Shown: positions 1 to 8,896, numbered from the stretch's first letter. The stretch: DNA of 23,898 nt from an uncultured bacterium (GCA_900553845.1 USEW01000007.1:1-23898), one strand, 5' to 3'. The notes: generated by a model from the sequence alone, not told the origin. Translations and numbers: made by a program.

Positions 1-1532
1 CCAAGCATCACTGCTTCATTTTTAACCTGTACTGAATTATAAGCATTTAAAGCTTCATTATAGTTCTGTTGTTCAAATAGTTTTGCTGCTTTATCAATTT
101 GTTGATTTAAATCTACATTATAAAGTTCATCAAAGTGAGCTTTTAAGTTTTTGTCATTTTGGAATTTATTTTGCGCTCGTTTTGCAAGTTCAAGACTTTC
201 TTTTAGGTTTCCTGATTCATATAACGCTTTTGATAAATTTAAATATGCGTTAGAATCATTATTGCCAAGTTCAATTGAACGTTTATAATAATATAACGCT
301 TCTTTAGGTTGTTTGGTTTTATGAAGTTCATATCCAATTTGATAATTTAAATTGGCATCATTTGGACTTGAATTCAATTTTTGCTTTAAAAATGTAATTA
401 AATCTTTTGAATTTAAGTTTTTCATTAAAAGATTGTCTAAATTTGTTTTTGCTTCAACGTTATCCGGATTATTTACAAGGCACGTTTTATAATCTTTAAT
501 GGCTTCAGGGTATTTATTTAATTTTTCATAACACAATGCCCTTAGAAATTGTGCACGGTGGTTATTAGGACTTTGTGAAAGTATTTCACTATATATTTTT
601 AAAGCATTTTGATAATCTTCTTTATTCATATATAAACTGCCGATATTAATTTTTGAAATATTAGTTGAAGAAGGTTCATATTTTGCAGCTTGATTATAAT
701 ATTTTAAAGCTTCATCAAATTCATTCATCTTTTGACATATAGCACCTAAATTTATTAAACTTTGGTAGTCTTTTGGATTTTGACTAATTTTACTTTGATA
801 ATCAAGGTATAGTTTGTTTAAAATCCCTTTATCATTAATATTTCCATTCATAGCTTTTGTATAAAAATTATTTGCTATATTTTTATCCCCCAAAGTTTCA
901 TAAATTTTACCAAGTTTTAATAAACTTTGAGCGTGATTTTTATCATAACTTAAAACCTTTTCAAAATAGACTTTTGATTTGTCAATATTATTTAGAACAT
1001 AAAAAATATTTGCAATTTCATAGCATGATTCAAGCTGATATTTTGGGTCATTTAAAATATAATGATAAGTAGTAGCTGCTGCTTCAAGTTTTCCTTCACG
1101 TTTTAATTTTTTTGCTTCATCAAATAGTCCATTTGCAGTTGTATCTTTTTTTGCTTGTTTCGCTACATCATTTAAATTTGCTTCGGTTGTCTTAATGGCA
1201 TTATCCAATTGTTTTGATGAAAAATCGTTGCTGTATTTAAGATAGAATAAAGCACTTTTTAAATCGTCAACACAAGAGTTAAAATCTTGTTTTTTATTAT
1301 AATAATATGTGGCTCTTGCAAGATATGAATTTATTATGCCGGCATTTGCATGGGCATTTATCGAATCAAGATTTAAGGCGCTTTTATAGGAATTTATTGA
1401 ATCAGTATAATGATGTTTTTCATAATACTGCTTACCTTGAAGATTATATGCATTTATTACATCTATATTTTGTGCAAAAGCTATATTTTTAAATAATAAA
1501 ATTATAGTAAATATTATCGCTGCTTTTTTCAT
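1..1532 (-). CDS. Exported TPR-repeat protein, C-terminus cut off by window edge
   Basis: An open frame runs on the minus strand from an ATG at 1532 to the window edge, giving about 510 codons with no stop. It starts MKKAAIIFTIILLFKNIAFAQN, a typical cleavable signal peptide with a probable cut after AFA, so the protein should be exported. The rest is a series of tetratricopeptide-like helical pairs, for example the stretches around NPKDYQSLINLGAICQKMN, SPNNHRAQFLRALCYEKLN and SPNDANLNYQIGYELHKT, each with the usual Leu/Gly-Ala-Tyr/Pro spacing. TPR solenoids mediate protein-protein contacts; the partner is not evident. A GAGGA-like ribosome site lies about 8 nt before the ATG. The gene is divergent from polA across a 136-bp gap. 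The TPR fold and export signal are clear from sequence; no specific function can be given. Confidence 0.9.
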   Translation of the reverse strand, partial: MKKAAIIFTIILLFKNIAFAQNIDVINAYNLQGKQYYEKHHYTDSINSYKSALNLDSINAHANAGIINSYLARATYYYNKKQDFNSCVDDLKSALFYLKYSNDFSSKQLDNAIKTTEANLNDVAKQAKKDTTANGLFDEAKKLKREGKLEAAATTYHYILNDPKYQLESCYEIANIFYVLNNIDKSKVYFEKVLSYDKNHAQSLLKLGKIYETLGDKNIANNFYTKAMNGNINDKGILNKLYLDYQSKISQNPKDYQSLINLGAICQKMNEFDEALKYYNQAAKYEPSSTNISKINIGSLYMNKEDYQNALKIYSEILSQSPNNHRAQFLRALCYEKLNKYPEAIKDYKTCLVNNPDNVEAKTNLDNLLMKNLNSKDLITFLKQKLNSSPNDANLNYQIGYELHKTKQPKEALYYYKRSIELGNNDSNAYLNLSKALYESGNLKESLELAKRAQNKFQNDKNLKAHFDELYNVDLNQQIDKAAKLFEQQNYNEALNAYNSVQVKNEAVML

Positions 1533-1668
1533 AAAATAAATCCTCATTTATATTTATATTAAATATTATATGCAAAAAAAAACTTTTTATATTATCCTAT
1601 AATCTTATATTTAAGTGTGATATAATATACAAATAATGATTTTATAAACTAAGAAAGTTATATAATAT
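1533..1668. promoter_or_regulatory. Divergent promoter region between TPR gene and polA
   Basis: On the plus strand, TGATATAAT at 1618-1626 is a perfect extended -10 element (TGn plus TATAAT) about 43 nt upstream of the polA ATG; no good -35 is visible, as expected for an extended -10 promoter. On the minus strand, TATAAT (complement of 1565-1570) could drive the TPR gene about 32 nt before its ATG. A second TATAAT at 1661-1666 is too close to the polA ATG to be its promoter. Nothing else is apparent in the gap. Confidence 0.5.
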
Positions 1669-4554
1669 ATGAATAATAAAAAAACGTTAATTTTAATTGA
1701 TGGCCATGCGTTAGCTTTTCGTAGTTACCATGCGTTAGAAAGAACAGGTATGAAAACAACTTCTGGTATACCTACCTGGGCAGTTTTTGGTTTTTTTCGA
1801 GCATTATTTGACATATTAAAAAATAAAGACATTAAACCTGATTCAATAGCTGTGGCATTTGATGTTGGACGTCATACTTTCCGCGTTGATAAATATCAAG
1901 ATTATAAAGCAAATAGAGGCATAATGCCGGATGATTTAAGAAGTCAGTTATCTTTCATAATTGAAGGATTAAAAGCTTTTAATATTCCTATTTATACAAA
2001 AGAAGGCTATGAAGCTGATGATGTTATTGGCACTATTGCAAGACAAATTAAAAATCAAGGTGATAAAATATATATTTTAACAGGCGATAGAGATTCTTTT
2101 CAGCTTGTTGATGAAAATGGCGATATAATAGTTATTATCCCCCAAAATAGTGTTTTGCTTTTTTATGACTGGCAAAAAGTTTATGAAAAAATAGGGGTAT
2201 ACCCAAATCAAGTTGTAGATTTTAAAGCATTATCAGGAGATACATCCGATAATATCCCAGGCATTCGTGGCATAGGACCAAAAACAGCTTCAAATTTGCT
2301 TGAAAAATATAAAAATTTAGAAAATATTTATGCAAATATTGATGATATAAATCAAAAATCTCTAAAAGATAAACTAGTAAATGGAAAAGAAGATGCGTAT
2401 TTAAGTCAATACCTTGCAACTATTGATAAAAATGTTGATATTGATTTTAACATTGATGATGCTAAACTTGATATAACTAATTTAGATGATGTTGTTGCGT
2501 TTTTTAAAAAACTTCAGTTATATGGTTTTATTAAAAATATTGAGTCTATTTTTGGAGCTTTTAATTTAAAAGTTCAAAGTGACAAAAATGAAGACAATGC
2601 TTCAAATCATGCACAGTTAAATTTATTCTCAACTAATAACACCAATAATGAAGAAGAAAAAAATGATAACTTAAATGATATAAAAACTGTAAATGTTTTT
2701 AATAAGGCTCAATTTGAACAAAATATTATTCAAAATGAAAATGATTTTGATAAGTTTTTATCTAAATTGGAAAAACAATCGTTTTTTGCTTTTGATATTA
2801 TAGTTGATGATGAAATAAATGTTTTTAATGCTAATATAAATGGCCTTGCATTTTGTTTTATTAATGATTTTAATTTATTTGATGGTTATAAAAATTATGA
2901 TAAATATAAAAATAATATTGAAACTTATCTTATTCCATTAAATCATAGAGAGTGTTTTGATTTTGATATTAAAGAAATATTAAATAAATTAAAACAAGTA
3001 TTTGAAAATATAAACTGTAAAAAAACATCAAATAATATAAAATTTGCCCAAAATGTATTGAGTCAATTTGATATAAAAATTAATGGTGTTGTATTTGATG
3101 TTGTTTTAGCTTCATATGTATACGATGCAAACAGACGTCATAACTTAAGCACTCAGGCACAGGAGAATATTGATTATATTATTGATTCAAGTGAAGACAT
3201 TTTAGGACGTGGAAAAAATGCTTTAAAATTTTGTGATATTAATTTTAATAAATACAAATGTTATGGCTGTCAAAATGCGTATGCTATTTATGCTTTAACA
3301 CACTATTGGCTTGATAAATTGAATGATACAGAAAAGAAAATATTATTTGATATTGAACTTCCATTAGCTTTTGTACTTTCAAATATGGAACAAAATGGTG
3401 TAAGCATTGATGTATCGTATTTGGATACATTAAATGTAGAAATTTCTAAAATGGCAAAAAATATTGAAGATAAAATATTTGAACTAGCAGGTGAAGATTT
3501 TAATATTAATTCACCTAAAAAAGTTGGTGAAATATTGTTTGATAAATTAAATTTGAAAGTTAAAGGTAAAAAATCAGCTAAAAATTCAACAAACGCAAAG
3601 GTATTGGAACAATTAGCAGAAAATTATGAAATAGCATCAAAAATTCTTGAATATCGACATTTGATGAAACTTAAAACTACATATATTGAGGCATTGCCAA
3701 AACTAATAAATAAACGTGATAATCGTATACATACAACATATAATCAATTTGCGACAAATACAGGAAGACTTTCAAGTACTAATCCAAATTTGCAAAATAT
3801 CCCGATACGTACCGAACTTGGAGCTAAAATAAGACGTGCATTTATCCCTAAAAATAAAGAAACTTCCGTTATTTTATCTGCTGATTATTCCCAAATTGAA
3901 TTAAGGCTTTTAGCACATTTTTCAAATGATGAAAATTTAATTGAAGCTTTTAAAAATAATCAGGATGTTCATTCACTTACAGCTTCAAAAGTTTATGGTG
4001 TTGATATAAAAGATGTTACAAAAGATATGAGACGTCAAGCTAAAGCCGTTAATTTTGGAATTGTATACGGACAAACTAAGTATGGATTGGCAAGTGCTTT
4101 AAATATATCAAAAGACGAGGCTCAAAATTTTATTGATAAATATTTTGAAACATATAAAAATGTTAAAAAATATATGGATGAGAATATAAATTTTGCAATA
4201 AATAATGGATATGCCCAAACTTTATATGGAAGAAGACGTTATTTACCTGAATTAACAAGTTCAAATAAGCAAATATATGAGTTTGCTCAAAGAGCTGCAA
4301 TAAATTCACCACTTCAGGGGACAGCTTCTGATTTAATTAAACTTGCTATGAATGAGTTAAATAAAAAATTAAAAGAAAATAATCTAAAATCCCAAATGAT
4401 TATACAAGTTCATGACGAACTTGTTTTGGAAGTTTTAAATGACGAATTGGATATTGTTAAAAATATGGTTGTAGAGGCTATGGAACTTAATCAACCGCTT
4501 AAAGTACCTCTTGTAGTTGATGTAACAACCGGTGATAGCTGGATGAAAGATTAA
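1669..4554 (+). CDS. polA: DNA polymerase I (proofreading domain degenerate)
   Basis: DNA polymerase I fills gaps and removes RNA primers during lagging-strand synthesis and repair. All 961 residues are present. The N-terminal 5'-3' exonuclease domain (about 1-300) has D11 in DGHALAFRSY, EADDVIG at 115-121, LTGDRDSFQ at 137-145 and GDTSDNIPGIRGIGPKTA at 190-207. The C-terminal polymerase domain (about 560-961) has motif A SADYSQIELR with catalytic D739, motif B RRQAKAVNFGIVYGQT at 788-803, and motif C QVHDELVLE with D916 and E917. The middle 3'-5' exonuclease domain (about 360-550) has lost metal ligands: aligned to E. coli D355, E357, D424 and D501, this protein has D376, I378, A460 and N536. 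An acidic/Asn-rich linker lies at about 303-355. The ATG at 1669 is preceded by a weak AAGAAAG ribosome site. A small exported-protein gene follows after 18 nt. Confidence 0.97.
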   Translation: MNNKKTLILIDGHALAFRSYHALERTGMKTTSGIPTWAVFGFFRALFDILKNKDIKPDSIAVAFDVGRHTFRVDKYQDYKANRGIMPDDLRSQLSFIIEGLKAFNIPIYTKEGYEADDVIGTIARQIKNQGDKIYILTGDRDSFQLVDENGDIIVIIPQNSVLLFYDWQKVYEKIGVYPNQVVDFKALSGDTSDNIPGIRGIGPKTASNLLEKYKNLENIYANIDDINQKSLKDKLVNGKEDAYLSQYLATIDKNVDIDFNIDDAKLDITNLDDVVAFFKKLQLYGFIKNIESIFGAFNLKVQSDKNEDNASNHAQLNLFSTNNTNNEEEKNDNLNDIKTVNVFNKAQFEQNIIQNENDFDKFLSKLEKQSFFAFDIIVDDEINVFNANINGLAFCFINDFNLFDGYKNYDKYKNNIETYLIPLNHRECFDFDIKEILNKLKQVFENINCKKTSNNIKFAQNVLSQFDIKINGVVFDVVLASYVYDANRRHNLSTQAQENIDYIIDSSEDILGRGKNALKFCDINFNKYKCYGCQNAYAIYALTHYWLDKLNDTEKKILFDIELPLAFVLSNMEQNGVSIDVSYLDTLNVEISKMAKNIEDKIFELAGEDFNINSPKKVGEILFDKLNLKVKGKKSAKNSTNAKVLEQLAENYEIASKILEYRHLMKLKTTYIEALPKLINKRDNRIHTTYNQFATNTGRLSSTNPNLQNIPIRTELGAKIRRAFIPKNKETSVILSADYSQIELRLLAHFSNDENLIEAFKNNQDVHSLTASKVYGVDIKDVTKDMRRQAKAVNFGIVYGQTKYGLASALNISKDEAQNFIDKYFETYKNVKKYMDENINFAINNGYAQTLYGRRRYLPELTSSNKQIYEFAQRAAINSPLQGTASDLIKLAMNELNKKLKENNLKSQMIIQVHDELVLEVLNDELDIVKNMVVEAMELNQPLKVPLVVDVTTGDSWMKD

Positions 4555-4572
4555 TTTGGAGAACAATTATCA

Positions 4573-4962
4573 ATGATTAGAAAATATTTAATATTACTAT
4601 TGTTAGTTTTGTTAAGTTTAAATAATATAGCATACTCAGATAGTCCATCGATTCCAAATAATACAATATCTCCCTATGTTAATTATAATGATTGTATAAA
4701 AAATTATAAAATAGACGAAGAAAGTTTGTTTTATTTAACCTTATCAGCTATTTCAAATGCAAAATATAAAATTCTTGAAATACAGACAAGAAGCGGCTAT
4801 ATTCTTTTTAGTGCTTATGGCAGGGAGTTTTTAGCTCAGGTTGTAAAAGTTACAGCGAATTTAAGCGAGTTAAAAATTACACCACAAAACAATAGTTATT
4901 TATTTGACTATAATTTAATTTACCGTATTTTTAATGATATTAATATAAATTTAACACCATAG
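4573..4962 (+). CDS. Small exported protein of unknown function, downstream of polA
   Basis: This 129-residue protein begins MIRKYLILLLLVLLSLNNIAYS, a strong signal peptide with a likely cut after AYS, so the mature form is about 107 residues outside the cytoplasmic membrane. The mature part has a helix-like stretch (EESLFYLTLSAISNAKYKI) followed by alternating strand-like segments (ILFSAYGREFLAQVVKVT), consistent with a small alpha/beta domain. I do not recognise the family. GGAG at 4558-4561 sits 11 nt before the ATG, and only 18 nt separate it from the polA stop, so it is probably co-transcribed with polA. Its stop is 1 nt from the stop of the convergent CFeSP large-subunit gene. The gene looks real; its function is unknown. 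Confidence 0.85.
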   Translation: MIRKYLILLLLVLLSLNNIAYSDSPSIPNNTISPYVNYNDCIKNYKIDEESLFYLTLSAISNAKYKILEIQTRSGYILFSAYGREFLAQVVKVTANLSELKITPQNNSYLFDYNLIYRIFNDININLTP

Positions 4963-4963
4963 T

Positions 4964-6277
4964 TTAAACATTAATTAGTTTATTACTAAGCTTTTCCATA
5001 AATTGAGGAAGTTCAAAAGCTTCAGTTGTACCAACGATTATTTCCCAGTTTGATAAAATTTCATCAAGTTCATCTTTCATTGATGCTAAAAGTCCTGGTA
5101 TAACGATAATTTTATGTTTTAAACCATTAAGTATTTCATTTTCATTAACCATTTTTTTAACCATATCCGCTGTAAATTTTTCAGCAGACCAGGCTGTTAA
5201 AACACTCATACCGTCGGATGGAGTGATTAAAAGAAAAGTTGGAATATCAATAGCTTCAAGTTCATTTGCAACAGCAAAATAAGTTAATGCAAAATTTGTT
5301 GTCATAACGACAAGGGCTTTATCAAGATTTTCTTTTGGGTTATTTATTTCATATATCTTACTTTCAACCTGAAGTGGTTTTTGCGGATTTGTAAATATAT
5401 TTTGTCTTAGGGTAAACAAAGCAGAAAATAAAGCCCTATCAAAAACATCAAAAATTATAATATTTGAATATCTGCAAATAAGCAAAGAAGAAATTGCTGC
5501 TATTTTATTTATATCCTTCTCTTTAATATGAGTTAAAACAGGATAAGCAAACGCCTGATTTTTATTTTCAATTGCTTCATATCGAATATTTGTTAAATCG
5601 TTTATAACACTTTTTATATCTTTATTTTCAATGTGGTCATATTTTAATAATATTGATTTAAATCCATTCTCTTGAAATGCTTCACTTTTTTGGCTTAAAT
5701 CTGTTAAATTATTGGCAGAAATAACAATTGTGATATTATTGTCAATATTTGAATAGTCATCTGTTTCAACAACAATATCTTTAAAAATACCAATATGGTC
5801 ATTTTTCTGAGTGTTTAAAATTATATTTAAACTTTTTGATTTTATTTTATCAACAGCGTCTTTTAAATTTCCATTATCAATTAAATAAATTCCATCAATT
5901 TTAAAAGTTTCACCAACACGTTCGATTTTATAATTTGCAATATCATTAAGCTTTTTATCAAAGTTAAAGTCATTTGAATATAAAGTTATATAAAAACATG
6001 TTCTGTTAACAAAAGTTTTTTCATGCCTAAACATAACAGTTTCACCGCCTGATTTTAAATTGTTGCCTAAATTAATTTCATGCTGTTGAATAATGTTGGC
6101 TTCTTCAAACAATTGTTTTAATTCATTTGAAACAAAAGGGCATTTTTCAATTTGAGTATTTTTTGAAGCAAGTTTAATAGCAAATGCCATACAAGTTGGG
6201 AATCCGCATTTTTTGCAGTTTGTATTTTCTATTTTTTTGCCTCCAGGCAGATGTTTGAATATTTCAATTGCGTTCAA
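4964..6277 (-). CDS. acsC: Corrinoid iron-sulfur protein, large (gamma) subunit
   Basis: The CFeSP large subunit carries a methyl group on a corrinoid cofactor; a [4Fe-4S] cluster reactivates the cobalt. The 437 residues cover the whole family. The N-terminal cluster motif has C21, C24, C29 and C46 (CKKCGFPTCMAFAIKLAS). FRHEKTF and KIERVGETFKIDGI mark the start of the TIM-barrel domain, and RQNIFTNPQKPLQVE and MTTNFALTYFAVANELE follow later. The C-terminal corrinoid-binding domain has SDGMSVLTAWSAEKF and KHKIIVIPGLLASMKDEL. Known partners are the small subunit, encoded directly upstream, a methyltransferase and acetyl-CoA synthase; the last two are not in the window. The start is TTG at 6277-6275, overlapping the small-subunit stop as TTGA, with GAGGT (complement of 6287-6291) 9 nt upstream. 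No ATG precedes the cysteine cluster, which supports TTG. It is called CdhE in archaea. Confidence 0.93.
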   Translation of the reverse strand: MNAIEIFKHLPGGKKIENTNCKKCGFPTCMAFAIKLASKNTQIEKCPFVSNELKQLFEEANIIQQHEINLGNNLKSGGETVMFRHEKTFVNRTCFYITLYSNDFNFDKKLNDIANYKIERVGETFKIDGIYLIDNGNLKDAVDKIKSKSLNIILNTQKNDHIGIFKDIVVETDDYSNIDNNITIVISANNLTDLSQKSEAFQENGFKSILLKYDHIENKDIKSVINDLTNIRYEAIENKNQAFAYPVLTHIKEKDINKIAAISSLLICRYSNIIIFDVFDRALFSALFTLRQNIFTNPQKPLQVESKIYEINNPKENLDKALVVMTTNFALTYFAVANELEAIDIPTFLLITPSDGMSVLTAWSAEKFTADMVKKMVNENEILNGLKHKIIVIPGLLASMKDELDEILSNWEIIVGTTEAFELPQFMEKLSNKLINV

Positions 6278-7077
6278 TTTTTAATAACCTCATTTAAAGT
6301 TTTAACAGTATTTTTGTTCCATACAACAACAATATTTGCATTAGCAGCAATAATTGACGTTGCAGCAGTTATTTCCCACAAATCAATACGATTATTTAAT
6401 TCTCCCCAATTATCATCAAAACTATCGGATTTTAACTCTTTAGCTTTAAAAACTTCTTCACCAATGAATGAAATAATAGGAAAATCAAGCATTTTGTCAC
6501 CCTTTAATGCTTCAATTTTAACTTTTTCCATCATTGAATAACCATAATCAAGCCCATATCCAAGACCGCCTGTGTCAGTATCGATAAGTATTTTTTCTTT
6601 TTCTAATCCCATATCAAGTGATAAAATATTAAGTTCTTTAGCTAAATTAATATCAATAGGCGTTCTCAAAACAATTTTATGGTTTGAATTAATAATTGTA
6701 GGAATAATTTCACGATAATTTAACTCTTGGGCAAATGCAATTATTGATTCTTTTTTTATATTTTTGGCTAAAAAATTTAGTAATTTAATATCAAACTTTT
6801 CATTATTCATTCCCCTTAAAATTAAAGGTTTGCAAGCTTTTTCATTTATTATATCTAATGATTTTTGAACATAATCAAATTGGTTTTCAAAATCTTTTAA
6901 AGTTAAATTAAATTTTATTGACAATAAATCAGATTCAATAGCTAAAGCTTCTTTTAGACGTGTTTCAAAATTTTCGAAAAAATTATTATTAATATTATCA
7001 TTTTGTATAAAAAACGGTATTTCATAAGCAATTTGTGCTTGAGAAGCTTTGTTTGTAAAAGCAATATCGTATAACAT
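6274..7077 (-). CDS. acsD: Corrinoid iron-sulfur protein, small (delta) subunit
   Basis: The 267-residue product is the CFeSP small subunit, a TIM-barrel protein that pairs with AcsC. Diagnostic stretches are KIVLRTPIDINLAKELNIL, TDTGGLGYGLDYGYSMMEK, GDKMLDFPIISFIGEEVFK and RIDLWEITAATSIIAANA, matching family signatures such as GGLGYG-EYS-S-MER and WE-VTATALL-AGA. Family members are usually about 310-320 residues; this one is roughly 45 shorter, and by alignment the missing part is at the N-terminus. The ATG at 7077 lies 4 nt after the stop of the kinase gene, with AGAGG (complement of 7090-7094) as ribosome site inside the kinase 3' end. The downstream overlap TTGA with acsC implies translational coupling and a stoichiometric complex. 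CdhD is the archaeal name. Confidence 0.92.
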   Translation of the reverse strand: MLYDIAFTNKASQAQIAYEIPFFIQNDNINNNFFENFETRLKEALAIESDLLSIKFNLTLKDFENQFDYVQKSLDIINEKACKPLILRGMNNEKFDIKLLNFLAKNIKKESIIAFAQELNYREIIPTIINSNHKIVLRTPIDINLAKELNILSLDMGLEKEKILIDTDTGGLGYGLDYGYSMMEKVKIEALKGDKMLDFPIISFIGEEVFKAKELKSDSFDDNWGELNNRIDLWEITAATSIIAANANIVVVWNKNTVKTLNEVIKN

Positions 7078-7081
7078 ATAT

Positions 7082-8896
7082 TTAAATAACCTCTTCTTTA
7101 TTTAAGTAAGTAGTATCAAAAGTGGGAAGCAAGATAGAAAAAGTTGAGCCTTCGTTAATTTTGCTTTTAACTTTAACAAAACCGTTATTGTGTTTTTCAA
7201 CACTTATTTTTACAAGATGTAAACCTAAACCTGTTCCTTTTATTGAATGAGTAGCATTTTCAACACGATAAAATCTATCAAAAATTTTACTTAAATGTTT
7301 TTCTTCAATACCCATACCATTATCAATAACAGAAATTTCAAGATATTTAGGATCTTTTGAAATCTCTGCTCTTATTTTTATTTTATCATTGTTATTAGAA
7401 TACTTAATAGCGTTTGATATTAAATTTTTTAAAGCTCTTTCAATACTTTGAACATTTATAAATACATTAGGCAAATTGTCTTCTTTGAGAACTGAAAAAT
7501 GAAGTCCTTTTTCCTCAGCAAGAATCTGCATTGATTCAATGCTTGCTTCTATAATAGAATTGACGTCACAAAATTCTTTATGTAAGGCAACATTTGGAGC
7601 TTCAAGTCTTGAAAAATCAAGTATTTCATTTACCATTCTGTGTAAATGGTCTGTTTCTTTGTTTAAAGTTGCTAAAAATTCCTGTTTTGTTTCTTCATCA
7701 AATTCTGAAGAATGGTTATACAAAGTATCGGCATAAGTGCGTAAAACAGTGACAGGTGTGCGAAGTTCATGAGATACATTTGAGATAAAAGAACTTTTCA
7801 TTTTGTCAATTTCAACTTCTTTTGTAACGTCAATTAAAACAATGATATAACCTAAATAATCTTGACTTTTGGAAAACATAGGCGATATAACAGCTTTTAA
7901 AATACGTTTATCAATTTCGATATTAAATTCAAGAGGTTTTTTCTCCATAATATCAAGCGGAGTGTCTTTAAACTGCTCAATTTTTTCTTTAAAACATAAG
8001 TTTCCATCACTATCACAATACTGTTGAATTTTTGTGGAATTAATTAGCTGGGGGTCAACATCAAGCATTTTTTGGGCGGCATTATTAATTAGAACAACAT
8101 TGTCATAATTATCACAAACGACAACACCATTTACAATACTCATTAAAACAGCTTCAAATTTATTTCGTTCTAAAGTAAGCTGTTCAATATTTTGTTTTTC
8201 ATAGGTATTTAAACGACTTGACATATCATTAAAGGCTTCAACAAGTTGTTTTAATTCACCTGAAATACCTTTTATATCTATTTTATAACCAAAATGACCG
8301 CCTGATATGTTTTTAACACCCATTTGTAAAGTATTTAATTCTCTAGTAATTAATATAGTATTAATTAAGACTGTAATTGTAAAAACAATCCAGGCTACAA
8401 AAAATACAATGAGCATAGAATTACGTGTAGTTTTTGAAATATTTTGTATAGTATGTCCGCTTAATCCAATGATTGCAGCTCCAATTACTTTTTGTGTTTT
8501 GTCCTCAGTTTCAAAATTTTCTAGTATCATTGGAGAACTAACAGTAATTCTTGTTTGCAAAGCACGATTCGGAAAATCGTTTTTACTTGAATAAATAATT
8601 TCACCATCATTTGTTTTAAATTCAATATAAGCAATATCCTTATTTGACTGCAAAAGTGATTTTATATTTTTGCTTATTTTGTCATAGATATCATATTCAC
8701 CATAATCTTTTGCTATTTCAGAACTTTCAACGGCAAGTGTTTTTGACATCATTTTACCAAACTCGGTATAACTTGAATCAAGCTTTTCCTGAATATTAAT
8801 TATTGCAAAAAAAGCAATAGACATAATTAAAACCGTGCTTATAACAAGCCCTGCAAGTATCAATTTATTTTGTGTGGTAAAACTCATTCTCCTCAT
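7082..8896 (-). CDS. Membrane sensor histidine kinase (two TM, HAMP, PAS, HisKA, HATPase)
   Basis: This is a class I sensor kinase of 604 residues. TM1 is at about 11-33, an extracytoplasmic sensor at 34-160, TM2 at 161-183, HAMP at about 184-235 and a PAS domain at about 245-355. The HisKA site SFISNVSHELRTPVTVLR has phospho-acceptor H376. The ATPase domain has its N-box at NLISNAIKYS (N495), G1 box DNGMGI at 525-530 and G2 box GTGLGL at 554-559. The layout resembles PhoR/WalK-type kinases. It is the first gene of a tight operon with acsD and acsC; no response regulator adjoins it, so its partner is probably elsewhere. The signal is unknown; linkage suggests it could report on a condition requiring CFeSP. 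The start is uncertain: M1 at 8896 has no ribosome site and may be leaderless, while M4 at 8887 has AGGAG only 1-2 nt away. Confidence 0.93.
   Translation of the reverse strand: MRRMSFTTQNKLILAGLVISTVLIMSIAFFAIINIQEKLDSSYTEFGKMMSKTLAVESSEIAKDYGEYDIYDKISKNIKSLLQSNKDIAYIEFKTNDGEIIYSSKNDFPNRALQTRITVSSPMILENFETEDKTQKVIGAAIIGLSGHTIQNISKTTRNSMLIVFFVAWIVFTITVLINTILITRELNTLQMGVKNISGGHFGYKIDIKGISGELKQLVEAFNDMSSRLNTYEKQNIEQLTLERNKFEAVLMSIVNGVVVCDNYDNVVLINNAAQKMLDVDPQLINSTKIQQYCDSDGNLCFKEKIEQFKDTPLDIMEKKPLEFNIEIDKRILKAVISPMFSKSQDYLGYIIVLIDVTKEVEIDKMKSSFISNVSHELRTPVTVLRTYADTLYNHSSEFDEETKQEFLATLNKETDHLHRMVNEILDFSRLEAPNVALHKEFCDVNSIIEASIESMQILAEEKGLHFSVLKEDNLPNVFINVQSIERALKNLISNAIKYSNNNDKIKIRAEISKDPKYLEISVIDNGMGIEEKHLSKIFDRFYRVENATHSIKGTGLGLHLVKISVEKHNNGFVKVKSKINEGSTFSILLPTFDTTYLNKEEVI

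Noticed and set aside
857..1492. Plus-strand open frames at 857-1072 and 1307-1492
   Set aside because: Both lie opposite the minus-strand TPR gene, have no ribosome site and no protein-like composition; they are shadows.
1661..1671. TATAAT directly before the polA ATG as a leaderless promoter
   Set aside because: Only 2 nt separate it from the ATG, so transcription would begin inside the gene; the extended -10 at 1618-1626 is better placed.
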